Assembly (NCBI GenBank): GCA_942491735.1
Contig: CALOCN010000016.1
Coordinates: forward strand, 1-33,363
DNA length: 33,363 nucleotides
From: CALOCN01 sp942491735
GTDB taxonomy: Bacteria > Eisenbacteria > RBG-16-71-46 > JABDJR01
Direction of reading: 5' to 3'
Position numbers and translations under genes: made by a program
Shown here: in pieces, positions 9,055 to 18,272 of the stretch
How the letters are laid out: each line of letters starts with the position of its first letter
How positions within the stretch are numbered: the first letter of the stretch is position 1
Notes under the pieces: model-generated
The model's database searches: none
What the model saw: the letters and a program-made list of their open reading frames with translations, nothing else
What the model was told of the DNA's origin: nothing

Positions 9055-11793
9055 ATGCTGTGCCCCGCCTGTTCATCCCAGATCCCCGACGGCTCCAGCT
9101 TCTGCGGCGCCTGTGGCGCCCGCGCCTCGGAGCCCGGGGACATGGCCACCACCCCGGTACCGTCCCCCTCCGGGGCGGACATGCCGACCACACCGACCGG
9201 GGCCAGCTACCTCAGCGAGTCTTCCTCCTGGCCCGACGCCCAGGCCCGATTCCTTCCCGGTACGCTCCTGGAGGGGCGCTACCGGGTGGTGGGTCTCCTC
9301 GGCAAGGGGGGAATGGGCGAGGTCTATCGCGCCGACGACCTCAAGCTGGGCCAGACCGTGGCGCTCAAGTTCCTCCCGGAAACCCTGAACCACGACGCGG
9401 ATCGTTTGGGTCGCTTCATGGGGGAAGTGCGCCTGGCTCGCCAGGTCACCCACCCCAACGTGTGCCGGGTCTACGACGTGGCGGAAGCGGAGGGACAGCA
9501 CTACCTCTCCATGGAGTACATCGACGGCGAGGACCTCTCCTCGCTGCTGCGCAGGATCGGCCGCCTCCCCGAGGACCGCGCAGTGCAGGTCGCGCGCCAG
9601 ATCTGCGCCGGGCTCGCCGCCGCGCACGAGAAGGGGATCCTTCACCGGGATCTCAAACCGGCCAACATCATGCTCGACGGCCAGGGCCAGGTGCGCATCA
9701 CCGACTTCGGCCTGGCCGGACTGGCCGACACCATCGGGGCCCATGAGGTTCGCGCGGGTACCCCGGCCTACATGGCGCCGGAACAGATTCGCGGCGAGTC
9801 GGTTTCCATCCAATCCGACCTCTACGCGCTGGGCCTGGTGCTCTACGAGCTGTTCACCGGGAAACGGGTCTTCGAGGCCTCGAACCTCGACGAGCTGAGC
9901 CGGCTCCACTCGGAATCCGCGCCCAGCACACCCACCTCGCATGTGGCCAACCTGGATCCGGCGGTGGAACGGGTCATCCTGCGCTGTCTGGAAAAGGATC
10001 CCCTGGAACGACCGACCTCCGCCCTCGCCGTGGCCGCGGGTCTTCCCGGCGGCGATCCGCTGGCCGCCGCGCTGGCTGCCGGCGAGACCCCCAGCCCGGA
10101 GCTTCTTGCCGCGGCCGGGGTTTCCCAGGCCCTGCGCCCCGGGATCGCCTTCGCCTACGCCGCGATTGCCTTGATCCTCTTCATCGGCGCGGCACGTTGG
10201 TCCGGAACCCAGAACCTTCTCAACTACCTGATGATCGAGAAACCGCCCGCTGTCCTGGTGGACCGGGCATGCGAGATCCTGGCCGCGGTGGGGTACACCG
10301 AACCTGCCTACTCGGAGCCGTTCGACACCGCCTGGGGATACGTCCTCTGGACCCAGCTCATTGCATCCGTGGGCGAGGGTGATTCCAGTGCGACCCGCTG
10401 GGACGCCATACGCCGGCGACCGGACGTGGCCTCGTTCTTCTACCGACAGACGCCGGGCATCTTCAGCCCGACCACGGGAAACAATCAGACCTTCAGCAGC
10501 GGACCGGTGAGAATCACGGATCCCTTCCAGAGCACCACGGGCGAAGCCACCATCCTGCTCGACCTGGAGGGCAAGCTCCGGCGTCTCGAGGTGAATCCCA
10601 AAAGATACTCCACCGCGGACTTCCCCACCCCGGAGGCCGACTGGGCCCAACTGTTCGACTTGGCCGGTCTCGATATCAGCGACTTCGAACGGGTCGAAGC
10701 GCGGTATCAGCGCTACTTCACCCCCGACCAGCGGGCGGCATGGGTGGGACACCGCCCCGACCATCCGGACGTCGAACTACGCATCGAAGCGGGATCCTTC
10801 GAGGGCCGCCCGATCCTCTTCAACCTCGCCACCCCGGCCGGGATGGAGTCGCTGTCCCAGGACCCGATCCCCTTCCGGCCCGACCGTGGCGATGTGGTCC
10901 GCCAGTACCTCAGCAGCGGGATCCTACTGGGTTGTATCGTCCTCGCTTTCTTCTTCGCCCGCCGCAATGTCCTGCGTGGACGCGCCGATCGACGAGGCGC
11001 CTTTCGCTTCAGCCTGTTCTTCTTTTTTCTCATGACCGCCTTCCAGGTCCTGCGTTCCCACATGCTGTACACCCCGCGCGGTATCGATGAGATCTGGCCC
11101 ATTCTGGGTACCAGCGTCTTCTACGCCGGGGTTACCGTCATGACCTACCTCGCCGTGGAACCCTACGGACGTCAGGTGTGGCCTCGCATGTTCGTCAGCT
11201 CCAGCCGCCTCCTGAGCCGGCCGCAACTGAGCTGGCGGGATCCGCTCATCGGCAAGTCCATCCTGCACGGGCTGGTCATCGGATCCGCGCTGTTTCTCTT
11301 GCTCTCGCCCATCGAGAAATGGGTACTGGACCTGATCCAGGGGTTCCCCCACCAGCCGGAGACCTACGATCTGGATGCCCTCGCCGGCACCCGCGCCACC
11401 TTCGCATGGCTTACCTGGGCCTTCGTCGAGAGCTCCACCCTGGTCATCATGCTCATCCTCCCCCTCGTCTTCGCCCGCTATTTCATCCGGTGGCGGCCGC
11501 TGGCCATCGCGGTCGCTTTCGCGGTGTGGTTCCTTCTCCTCGGTTCCAACGCTGGGTGGGACATGGCGGGCAAGCTGATCTACACCCTCGTCCTCATGAC
11601 GGTGGTGCTGCGGCTGGGGATCCTCACCATGGCGGCCGCCCTTACCGCGTACTTCCTGGGTCTCTATGCACGGTCTCCCGACTGGACGCACTGGACCGGA
11701 CAGACCGCGGCGGGAGCGATCCTGGTCATGGCCGCCCTGTGCGTGGTCGGGTTCGTGGCGGCCACCCACGGGCGAAGCACCGCGCGTTCCTGA
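9055..11793 (+). CDS. Zinc-ribbon Ser/Thr protein kinase with C-terminal polytopic membrane domain
   Basis: This is a 912-residue Hanks-type kinase. Residues 3-20 form a zinc ribbon (CPAC ... CGAC). The kinase domain follows: glycine loop LGKGGMGEVY (82-91), Lys105 in VALKF, HRDLKPAN (197-204), DFG (217-219) and GTPAYMAPEQ (235-244), so it should be active. From about 370 a first helix (FAYAAIALILFIGAA) leads to a mainly soluble segment (about 395-620) and then many hydrophobic helices to the end (for example LVIMLILPLVFARYF). The kinase would be cytoplasmic, with the 395-620 segment possibly outside, acting as sensor. There is no clear Shine-Dalgarno before ATG 9055; TACAGT about 22 bases upstream is a possible -10. 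Substrates are unknown. Confidence 0.92.
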   Translation: MLCPACSSQIPDGSSFCGACGARASEPGDMATTPVPSPSGADMPTTPTGASYLSESSSWPDAQARFLPGTLLEGRYRVVGLLGKGGMGEVYRADDLKLGQTVALKFLPETLNHDADRLGRFMGEVRLARQVTHPNVCRVYDVAEAEGQHYLSMEYIDGEDLSSLLRRIGRLPEDRAVQVARQICAGLAAAHEKGILHRDLKPANIMLDGQGQVRITDFGLAGLADTIGAHEVRAGTPAYMAPEQIRGESVSIQSDLYALGLVLYELFTGKRVFEASNLDELSRLHSESAPSTPTSHVANLDPAVERVILRCLEKDPLERPTSALAVAAGLPGGDPLAAALAAGETPSPELLAAAGVSQALRPGIAFAYAAIALILFIGAARWSGTQNLLNYLMIEKPPAVLVDRACEILAAVGYTEPAYSEPFDTAWGYVLWTQLIASVGEGDSSATRWDAIRRRPDVASFFYRQTPGIFSPTTGNNQTFSSGPVRITDPFQSTTGEATILLDLEGKLRRLEVNPKRYSTADFPTPEADWAQLFDLAGLDISDFERVEARYQRYFTPDQRAAWVGHRPDHPDVELRIEAGSFEGRPILFNLATPAGMESLSQDPIPFRPDRGDVVRQYLSSGILLGCIVLAFFFARRNVLRGRADRRGAFRFSLFFFFLMTAFQVLRSHMLYTPRGIDEIWPILGTSVFYAGVTVMTYLAVEPYGRQVWPRMFVSSSRLLSRPQLSWRDPLIGKSILHGLVIGSALFLLLSPIEKWVLDLIQGFPHQPETYDLDALAGTRATFAWLTWAFVESSTLVIMLILPLVFARYFIRWRPLAIAVAFAVWFLLLGSNAGWDMAGKLIYTLVLMTVVLRLGILTMAAALTAYFLGLYARSPDWTHWTGQTAAGAILVMAALCVVGFVAATHGRSTARS

Positions 11794-11835
11794 CCTCCGA
11801 CCACGGGCTCTCGCAAGTAGTTCCGGTCTGGGCAC

Positions 11836-11864
11836 TTGTCATTGTGCCCCCCAGTGCCTATCCT
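11836..11864 (+). promoter_or_regulatory. Sigma-70-type promoter of the STAS-like gene, -35 inside an inverted repeat
   Basis: TTGTCA (11836-11841), a 17-base spacer and TATCCT (11859-11864) form the best housekeeping-type promoter in the window. GGGCAC and GTGCCC (11830-11849) pair around the -35 box, so a repressor could cover it; alternatively the hairpin ends kinase transcription. It predicts a leader of about 130 bases. Confidence 0.6.
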
Positions 11865-12001
11865 GTTTACAGGTAACGTCGTCGTCCCCCGGCGTCCGGT
11901 CCATCCCCTCAGGACCCCAGGCTGCGCTCCTCAACACAGTTCGTGCTGTCACCGGTTTTGGCCGGTCACGCTTCTCGGGTCCGTGCGCTCAGAGGATGAC
12001 C

Positions 12002-12400
12002 GTGGATATGCTGCTGCATTACGACGACTACGGCGTCATCCGATACGACAGGGAAGAAGGTCTCCTTGCCCTGGAGTGGCTTCCGGCTTCGGAAGCCATG
12101 TCGGATGACGATTACATGACGTGGCTCGAGACCTACGCCAACTATGCCGAGCACTATCGGCCCGCGCATCTCATCATGGATCTGCGACAACTGCGGTACC
12201 ATCCCGCACCCCGCATCGAACGATGGCGGAAGGAGTTCATTCTTCCCCGCTACAACGAGTCGGGAGTGCACCGGTTGGCCTGCCTGGTCCGTCCCACGCA
12301 GATCCCCGGAGGCCCGCCCCAACGGGAAGATCCGGGGACCTTCCTCACCGGCTACTTCGACACGCTGGATGCGGTGAAGGGCTGGCTGGACGTTCCCTGA
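12002..12400 (+). CDS. Small STAS/SpoIIAA-like protein
   Basis: A soluble protein of about 132 residues with no signal peptide. It shows the alternating strand-helix layout of STAS/SpoIIAA-like proteins: GVIRYDREEGLLALEW, then RPAHLIMDLRQLRY (the central strand and helix), then GVHRLACLVRP and a final FDTLDAVKGWL, a common ending in this group. Such proteins often act in partner-switching or as lipid-binding modules, but no anti-sigma factor is adjacent. GTG 12002 sits six bases after AGAGG; ATG 11996 abuts that site and ATG 12008 is the other option. Its stop lies four bases from the oppositely oriented histidine kinase gene. Position after the kinase is suggestive but they have separate promoters. 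Confidence 0.72.
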   Translation: MDMLLHYDDYGVIRYDREEGLLALEWLPASEAMSDDDYMTWLETYANYAEHYRPAHLIMDLRQLRYHPAPRIERWRKEFILPRYNESGVHRLACLVRPTQIPGGPPQREDPGTFLTGYFDTLDAVKGWLDVP

Positions 12401-12404
12401 GGGG

Positions 12405-13712
12405 CTAGAGCGGACAGATCATCACGAAGCGGGCGCCGGTGTCCTGGTTTTCCAGGGCGAATTCCCAGCCGTGGGCAATCAGGATCTCCCGGACCAGGGT
12501 GAGGCCGATCCCCTGCCCGTTCGTCTTGGTGGTGTAGAACGGCGTGAACAGGTGCTCGCGCACGGCGTCGGGGATTCCCGAACCGGTGTCGGTGATCTCC
12601 AGGCGAACCGCACCGGGACCCGCTTCCAAGCGGAGGGTGACTGTCCCGTCCTCCCCGATCGCCTCCATGGCATTGCGGATCACGTTGATGAGCGCCTGCT
12701 CCAACTGGGGTCCATCGGCCCGGACCCGGGGCACATCCGGGTCGATCTCGTTGACCCAGGCAATGCGGCGGCGCGAGCACTCCTCGCCATGCAGGGTCTC
12801 CAGGTTGCCCAGAAGATCCGGAAGCACGATGGGTTCCTTGCGCGGTTCCCCCAGCCGGGCCACATCGGCGAAGGCACGCATGAACCGGTTCATGGCATCC
12901 AGTCGGTCGATGGAAACGGTCATCGCCCGTTCGTAGTCCTGGCGTTGCTCACCCTCCATCTCCCGGGCGTAGACCCGGGATGACTCCAGGAGCGAGCTCA
13001 CCGCACCGCTCGTATTGTTGACCTCATGGGACATCATGCGGATGAGCTTGTCGTAGGCCGCCTTCTCCGAACGGCGCAGTTCCTCGGTGAGTTCATCCAG
13101 AAGGAGGAAGCCGCGGGAGAATCCCCGGTCCATGAAGGCGAGGCGCTGCGCCCGCACCCGGCGCGGACCGGAATGGGCCAGGACCTTCGAGTCGCCTTCG
13201 CCCAGACCGGCCAGGGTTGCAGCGAAAGCGGTACCCAGGTCCCCCAGTCGCCGCCCACGCGCCTCGACCCCACGCACGCCCAGCAGTCGTTCCGCACCGG
13301 CGTTGAGGGTGGCGATCCGTTCGTCCAGGTCCAGGGTCACCACTCCGGAGGGCGCCGCCGCGAGCACCCGCTCCAGGAAGCGTTCGGATTCCTCGCTGCG
13401 CACCCGTTCGTCCCGTAGGTGGTCCGCCATGCGGTTGTAGACCTCGATGAGCTCGTCCAGTTCCGCCTGGCCGACCGGGCGAAACCGGGTGGTGAAGTCG
13501 CTCTCCCGCAGCGCGGCCGCCCCGGCCCGGACCAGGGTCAACGGCTCGGTCCCCTTGCGTACCAGAACCACTCCGATCCAGAAGGAGACGACGAAGAACA
13601 CTTCGACGGCCAGAAGCCAGAGAGGGTGATGCCGTAGGAACGCGGCCGAGGCCGCGGCGAAGACGAGGTGGATCAGGACGAGATAGACGAGGAACTGCGT
13701 CCTCAGGGTCAC
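12405..13712 (-). CDS. NtrB/AtoS-type membrane histidine kinase
   Basis: A 435-residue sensor kinase. Two hydrophobic helices (about 7-27 and 31-51) are separated by only a few residues, so there is no periplasmic sensor domain. A HAMP-like linker (53-100), a PAS domain (about 112-205, AAPSGVVTLDLDERIATLNAGAERLLG), the H-box MMSHEVNN with His229, and an HATPase domain follow: N-box NVIRNAMEAI, G1 DTGSGIP, F-box FTPFYTTK and G2 GQGIGLTL. It should phosphorylate the response regulator encoded just upstream; its GTG start overlaps that gene's stop (GTGA). Being last in the transporter operon, it probably senses transporter state, membrane condition or a cytoplasmic PAS ligand. Confidence 0.93.
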   Translation of the reverse strand: MTLRTQFLVYLVLIHLVFAAASAAFLRHHPLWLLAVEVFFVVSFWIGVVLVRKGTEPLTLVRAGAAALRESDFTTRFRPVGQAELDELIEVYNRMADHLRDERVRSEESERFLERVLAAAPSGVVTLDLDERIATLNAGAERLLGVRGVEARGRRLGDLGTAFAATLAGLGEGDSKVLAHSGPRRVRAQRLAFMDRGFSRGFLLLDELTEELRRSEKAAYDKLIRMMSHEVNNTSGAVSSLLESSRVYAREMEGEQRQDYERAMTVSIDRLDAMNRFMRAFADVARLGEPRKEPIVLPDLLGNLETLHGEECSRRRIAWVNEIDPDVPRVRADGPQLEQALINVIRNAMEAIGEDGTVTLRLEAGPGAVRLEITDTGSGIPDAVREHLFTPFYTTKTNGQGIGLTLVREILIAHGWEFALENQDTGARFVMICPL

Positions 13713-15094
13713 GTGGGAATTCCGTGCTTCTCGAGTCGGCGGTAGAACGCGGGACGGCTCAGGCCCAGGGAGTCCGCGGCGCGACTGATGTTGCCGGCAT
13801 GGAACTCCAGGCTCTTGAGGATCATCGCCTTCTCGATCTCTTCCATGGTCATCGCGCCCACCGGGGGCAGCGTGTCGTCTCCCGGGTCCGAATGGTCCAT
13901 GCGCAGGGTGCGCTCGAAGTGGGACGGCTCCAGCAGATCCGTGTCGGCGACGAGGAGGGTGCGCTCCAGGATCTGACGCAGTTGGCGGACGTTTCCCGGC
14001 CAGGAACGGCTCTTGAGCCAGGCAATGGCGGGATCGCTCACGGTCAGGTTGGGCCGATGATACGCGGTGCGGGCCTGGGCCATGAAGTGGGTGATGAGGA
14101 TCGGGATGTCGGCGGGCCGCTCCTCCAGGGAAGGAAGCTGCACCGTGATGAGGTTGAGCCGGTAGAGCAGATCCTCTCGGAACGTGCCGGCCTCGATCGC
14201 CGCCGGCAGATCCCGGTTGGTGGCGGAGACCACCCGGACATCGAGGGTCCGGGTCACGCTGTTGCCCAGCACCTCGTAGGTGCGGTCCTGCAGGACGCGG
14301 AGCAGCTTGACCTGGCTCCCCAGTTCCAGGTCGCCGATCTCGTCGAGGAAGATGGTGCCCCCCTCGGCCCGGGCGAACCGCCCCTCGCGGTCCCGCACCG
14401 CATCGGTGAAGGCGCCGCGAACGTGACCGAACATCTCACTCTCGAAGAGCGATCCGGAAATCCCGCCCAGGTTCACCTTCACGAACGGCCCGTCCCGACG
14501 CGGGCTGTTGCGGTGCACCGCCTCGGCCAGCAGTTCCTTGCCGGTGCCGCTCGCGCCGGTGATGAGCACCGAGGCGTCCGTCTTCGCAATACGACCTACC
14601 AGGTCCAGCACCCCGCGCAGTTTCGTGTCCCGCCCCACGATCCCCTGCAGGTCGTACCGGGTGTCCAGGTCCTCGCGGGTGGGAACGGCGTCGGTCGGCG
14701 CGGCATGCGCACCCTCCTCGGCCAGACCCAGAGCGGTGCCCACCGAGCCCAGGATCTGCTCGCGGGTCCAGGGTTTGGTGATGAAGTCGGCCGCGCCGGT
14801 CTTCATTCCCTCCACCGCCAGGCCGATCGAGCCCCAGGCGGTGATGAGAATGACCGGGATCCCGGGGGCGGTCTCGCGCACCCGGCGCAGCAGGTCGAGT
14901 CCCTCGTTTCCCGAGGTGGTGCGGGAGAAGTTCATGTCCTGCAGGACAAGGGCAACGTCGCCGGCGGCCAGGGCGGCCAGGGCCGCTTCGGGGGTGTCGG
15001 CGGTCATCGACCGATAGCCTGCCTGCTTGAGCAGAAGCTCCAGCGAAGCCAGGACGGCGTGGTCGTCATCGACGATGAGAATCGTGTCATTCAT
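13709..15094 (-). CDS. NtrC-family sigma-54-dependent response regulator
   Basis: 461 residues in three modules. The receiver domain (1-120) has the acidic pair at 9-10, phospho-acceptor Asp53 (LQDMNF), Thr85 and Lys107 (ITKPW). The AAA+ domain (about 150-380) has Walker A GASGTGKE (180-187), Walker B TIFLDEIGD and the sigma-54 contact loop as GAFTDA (227-232), a known variant of GAFTGA. A Fis-type helix-turn-helix (NISRAADSLGLSRPAFYRRL) ends the protein. ATG 15094 overlaps the upstream permease stop by eight bases. The gene sits in an operon preceded by a sigma-54 promoter with paired dyads, so autoregulation is likely. The receiver's NFSRTTSGNEG stretch after Asp53 is a loop seen in one subgroup of these regulators. 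Confidence 0.94.
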   Translation of the reverse strand: MNDTILIVDDDHAVLASLELLLKQAGYRSMTADTPEAALAALAAGDVALVLQDMNFSRTTSGNEGLDLLRRVRETAPGIPVILITAWGSIGLAVEGMKTGAADFITKPWTREQILGSVGTALGLAEEGAHAAPTDAVPTREDLDTRYDLQGIVGRDTKLRGVLDLVGRIAKTDASVLITGASGTGKELLAEAVHRNSPRRDGPFVKVNLGGISGSLFESEMFGHVRGAFTDAVRDREGRFARAEGGTIFLDEIGDLELGSQVKLLRVLQDRTYEVLGNSVTRTLDVRVVSATNRDLPAAIEAGTFREDLLYRLNLITVQLPSLEERPADIPILITHFMAQARTAYHRPNLTVSDPAIAWLKSRSWPGNVRQLRQILERTLLVADTDLLEPSHFERTLRMDHSDPGDDTLPPVGAMTMEEIEKAMILKSLEFHAGNISRAADSLGLSRPAFYRRLEKHGIPT

Positions 15095-16310
15095 ATTGCA
15101 GGGCCCGAGCCGGATGCACGCGGGTGGCCAGCCAGCTCGGATACAGACCACACAGGAAGACGAAGAAATATACCACCGCCAGGGAGGCACCGAGCCCCAG
15201 CAGATAGATCCGCCAGGACACCACGCTCACGATGTCCAGGATGGGAAACTGGATGACGATGAGGCACCCCGCCGCGACGGCCAACGTGGTCACGGCCAGG
15301 AGCTCCCCCAGGATCTGCCGCCGCACCACCTGGGCGGTCGCCCCCATGGCCCGTCGCACCCCGATCTCCGAGGTGCGGCGGGACACGCTCTGCCACAGCA
15401 CACCCACCAGACCCAACCCCACCATCCCGATCAGGAACGCGGCCACCACCCCGCCCAGCACCGGGGGAATAATCTGCTGGCGTAAGCGGTCCGATCGCAT
15501 GCGGTACTGGGGACGGACGTTGAACCGCCAGTCGGGTGCGAGGGCATGCAGGCGATTGGCCAGGTCCTCCTCGAACGCGGCGGGGGTTCCCGGGGCGAGA
15601 CGGACCATGAGGCGCATCGGGGGATAGTGGTCCGGGGAGTCCAGGAAGCTCGGGTCGAACATGGCGTAGCGTTCCTGGGAAAGCTCACCGCCGCGACGAT
15701 AGCGCGACACCACGCCGATGATCCGGTCGTCGCCGGGCTCGTTGGGCTCGGCCATGCCCTCTTCCGTATAGGCGGGAACGAACTTCCCCACCGGATCCTC
15801 ATCGCCGAACCAGTCCCGGGCCAACAGGGTCGTGATCACGACGGGAGTCCACTCCAGGGCCCGATCGGACGCGTCGAACCAGCGTCCGGCCACGAGTTCG
15901 AGATCGTAGACGTCCTTGATGGACGGCGTCACGGAGCAGGTCAGGACATTGGTTTCCATCCCCCCCACGAAGGTGGTGGTGGCATTCGTGTCTCCCGAAT
16001 ACGGAACATTGCTGGCCAGCCCGACATGGTCCACCGCCGGGAAGGACTCCACCTCCCGCAGCAGGTGTCCAAGCCGATCCAGGACGCCTTGTCGCGCCTC
16101 GGGCTCCATCTGATAGTAGGATCCATAGGACATGTCCACCATCCACACGTTCTCCCACTCGAATCCGAGCGGCTTCTGCCACCGGTCCAGCATGTACATC
16201 CCCACCGTGAGCACCCCGGTCAGGACGAGAAAGGAGATGAGGATCTCGACCAGAATCAGCCCGTTGGCACGTCGACGGTTCCAGGTGATGCGGAACAGGT
16301 GGCGGATCAC
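15087..16310 (-). CDS. MacB/FtsX-type ABC transporter permease (second)
   Basis: 407 residues with the MacB layout: one N-terminal helix (about 15-40, LILVEILISFLVLTG), a large extracytoplasmic domain (about 45-280) and three C-terminal helices of an FtsX domain. These include GGVVAAFLIGMVGLGLVGVL, then the cytoplasmic loop SRRTSEIGVRRAMGAT that contacts the ATPase. GTG 16310 overlaps the first permease's stop (GTGA) and has GGAGG just upstream; open frame above it is the other gene's shadow. It diverges strongly from the first permease, which suggests an obligate heterodimer. Confidence 0.92.
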   Translation of the reverse strand: MIRHLFRITWNRRRANGLILVEILISFLVLTGVLTVGMYMLDRWQKPLGFEWENVWMVDMSYGSYYQMEPEARQGVLDRLGHLLREVESFPAVDHVGLASNVPYSGDTNATTTFVGGMETNVLTCSVTPSIKDVYDLELVAGRWFDASDRALEWTPVVITTLLARDWFGDEDPVGKFVPAYTEEGMAEPNEPGDDRIIGVVSRYRRGGELSQERYAMFDPSFLDSPDHYPPMRLMVRLAPGTPAAFEEDLANRLHALAPDWRFNVRPQYRMRSDRLRQQIIPPVLGGVVAAFLIGMVGLGLVGVLWQSVSRRTSEIGVRRAMGATAQVVRRQILGELLAVTTLAVAAGCLIVIQFPILDIVSVVSWRIYLLGLGASLAVVYFFVFLCGLYPSWLATRVHPARALQYE

Positions 16311-17545
16311 GACGCACCTCCCTTCAGCGCGAGAACAGGATGCAACCGGGCCATTCGCCAGGCGGGATACGCTCCGGAGAGGACGCCGAACAGGGTGGAC
16401 AGGACCACCGCGATCAGGAAAAGACGCCAGTTGAGCTGGAAATCGGCGTAGGGGATCCACCCGGTGGTGTTGATCAACTGCAGGAGTCCCAGGGCGGCGA
16501 TCAGACCCAACAAACCACCCAGCACGCACAACACCACGTTCTCCATCACGAACTGACCGACCAGACTCAACGAGGACGCCCCGAACGCCTTGCGTACCCC
16601 GATCTCCGACGTGCGCTCGGCGATCCGGCTGATATTGATGTTCACCAGGTTGATGGCCGGGAGCAGCATGAACAGGAACGCGCCGCCCCCCAGCGCGGCC
16701 AGGAACGTACCCACCCGGCTGGTGCCGTCGTGGGAGAACATCTCCCGGGACATGTCCTCGATGCGGGTCCCGACCGAGATCCGGGCGGTATGGAACCGGT
16801 CCGTATCGAACTGGATGGCCGCGGCCCGGGTGGCGATCTGGTCCCGGATGTTCGGGAACTCGCTACGGCTCTCGGCCAGGATCATGGCGTTGAATCCACT
16901 GATCCACTGGGTGCGGTAGTCCCGGTTCTGCCCGGACCCGGTGGGGACCCACACCTCGGCAAAGGCTTCCTTGCGGAAGACCGGGATGTCCTCGACCACC
17001 CCTACCACCTTGAATCCGCGCCCGACCAGGGTGAGGGTCTTCCCCACTGCATCGCCGTCGCCGAACACGCGCTTGCGGGTGCTGCGGGTGATGACCGCGA
17101 CCGCGTTGCCGTTGGCGTCGTCCTCGTCGGTCAGGGCGCGGCCCTCCAGGAACTCGAAGTCGAGCATCGACCAGTAGGGGCCGTCGGTCCGGCGCAGTTG
17201 CAACGGCACCTTGCGTCCTTCCACGTAGGTCACCCCGTTCGATCCCACGTTGCTGAAGATCGAAACCGCCTCCACGCCGTCCAGGTCCCGGGTCGTGACG
17301 TCCAGCATGCGGTAGCCCGGGCTTCCCGAACTCCGTGACATCTCCCCGATGGCCCGGGCGTGGGTGATGAACAGGGTGCGGCCCAGGTTCACTTCCGGCG
17401 CCCGGGGGGTGAACAGTTCATCGATCATGGCACTCACCACCATGAGCACCATGAGGGTGAAGGCGATCCCGAACAGGCTGATGAAGGTGAAGAACCGGCG
17501 GCGGGCGAGAACCTTGAGGGCGAGCTTCAGGGAGCTGGCGTTCAT
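16307..17545 (-). CDS. MacB/FtsX-type ABC transporter permease (first)
   Basis: 412 residues. One N-terminal helix (about 18-42, FFTFISLFGIAFTLMVLMVVSA), a MacB-type periplasmic domain (about 50-280, with VVGVVEDIPVF), and an FtsX domain near 290-400 containing the coupling loop AERTSEIGVRKAFGAS and the ending GAYPAWRMARLHPVLALKGG. MacB-like transporters use ATP hydrolysis for mechanotransmission rather than substrate passage through the membrane. It starts seven bases after the ATPase gene stop, and its own stop overlaps the second permease. Confidence 0.93.
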   Translation of the reverse strand: MNASSLKLALKVLARRRFFTFISLFGIAFTLMVLMVVSAMIDELFTPRAPEVNLGRTLFITHARAIGEMSRSSGSPGYRMLDVTTRDLDGVEAVSIFSNVGSNGVTYVEGRKVPLQLRRTDGPYWSMLDFEFLEGRALTDEDDANGNAVAVITRSTRKRVFGDGDAVGKTLTLVGRGFKVVGVVEDIPVFRKEAFAEVWVPTGSGQNRDYRTQWISGFNAMILAESRSEFPNIRDQIATRAAAIQFDTDRFHTARISVGTRIEDMSREMFSHDGTSRVGTFLAALGGGAFLFMLLPAINLVNINISRIAERTSEIGVRKAFGASSLSLVGQFVMENVVLCVLGGLLGLIAALGLLQLINTTGWIPYADFQLNWRLFLIAVVLSTLFGVLSGAYPAWRMARLHPVLALKGGAS

Positions 17546-17552
17546 CGTTGCC

Positions 17553-18272
17553 TCACTGGACCTGGCGGCCGTCGAAGAGACGCAGGGTGCGCTGGGTGCG
17601 CTCGGCCAGACCCGGATCGTGGGTCACCATGATGACCGTGGATCCCTCGGCGTTGAGACCCTGCAGGATCCCCATGATCTCCTCGCCCATCTGGCTGTCC
17701 AGGTTGCCGGTCGGCTCGTCGGCGAGCAGCAGCTTGGGGGTTCCCACGATGGCCCGGGCGATGGCCACCCGCTGCTGCTGCCCTCCGGAGAGCTGCCCGG
17801 GAAAATGGGAGCGGCGGGCCGAGAGCCCGACCCGCTCCAGCGCCTCGTCCACCCGGCGACGGCGTTCCGCTCTTCCCGTTCCGCGGTAGAGGAGCGGGAT
17901 CTCCACGTTGTCCGCTACGTTCAGGTCCGGAATGAGATGGAAGGACTGGAAGACGAACCCGATCCGCTCGTTGCGGATCCGGGCCAGGTCGCGATCCCCG
18001 AACGAGTCGATGCGTGCCCCCTCCAGGGTCACCGTGCCCTCGCTGGGCGCGTCGAGCAGGCCCATGATGTGGAGCAGGGTGCTCTTGCCCGAGCCCGAAG
18101 GGCCCATGATGGAGATGAACTCCCGCTCCCGGATCTCCAGGTGCACCTCGCTGAGCGCCACCGTTTCGATGCGATCGGTCCGGTAGAGTTTCTGTACTCC
18201 GTCCAGCTTGAGATGCGTTGCGCTCCCCGCGGCGTGGGTCGAAGGCTGTGGGCTTGCGGTCATCTGGGTCAT
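17553..18272 (-). CDS. LolD/MacB-type ABC transporter ATPase
   Basis: 239 residues. Walker A MGPSGSGKST (near residue 57), Q-loop FVFQSFHLIPDLNVADNV, signature LSGGQQQRVAIARAI, Walker B LLLADEPTGNLD and H-loop VTHD are all intact. The LNVADNVEIPLLYRG region is typical of the LolD/MacB/FtsE group that drives FtsX-like permeases. Its ATG overlaps the stop of the membrane-fusion gene (ATGA), giving tight coupling. Confidence 0.95.
   Translation of the reverse strand: MTQMTASPQPSTHAAGSATHLKLDGVQKLYRTDRIETVALSEVHLEIREREFISIMGPSGSGKSTLLHIMGLLDAPSEGTVTLEGARIDSFGDRDLARIRNERIGFVFQSFHLIPDLNVADNVEIPLLYRGTGRAERRRRVDEALERVGLSARRSHFPGQLSGGQQQRVAIARAIVGTPKLLLADEPTGNLDSQMGEEIMGILQGLNAEGSTVIMVTHDPGLAERTQRTLRLFDGRQVQ

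Noticed and set aside
9073..10764. 563-codon minus-strand frame opposite the kinase
   Set aside because: The kinase motifs on the plus strand are complete and correctly spaced; the antisense product has no recognisable domain.
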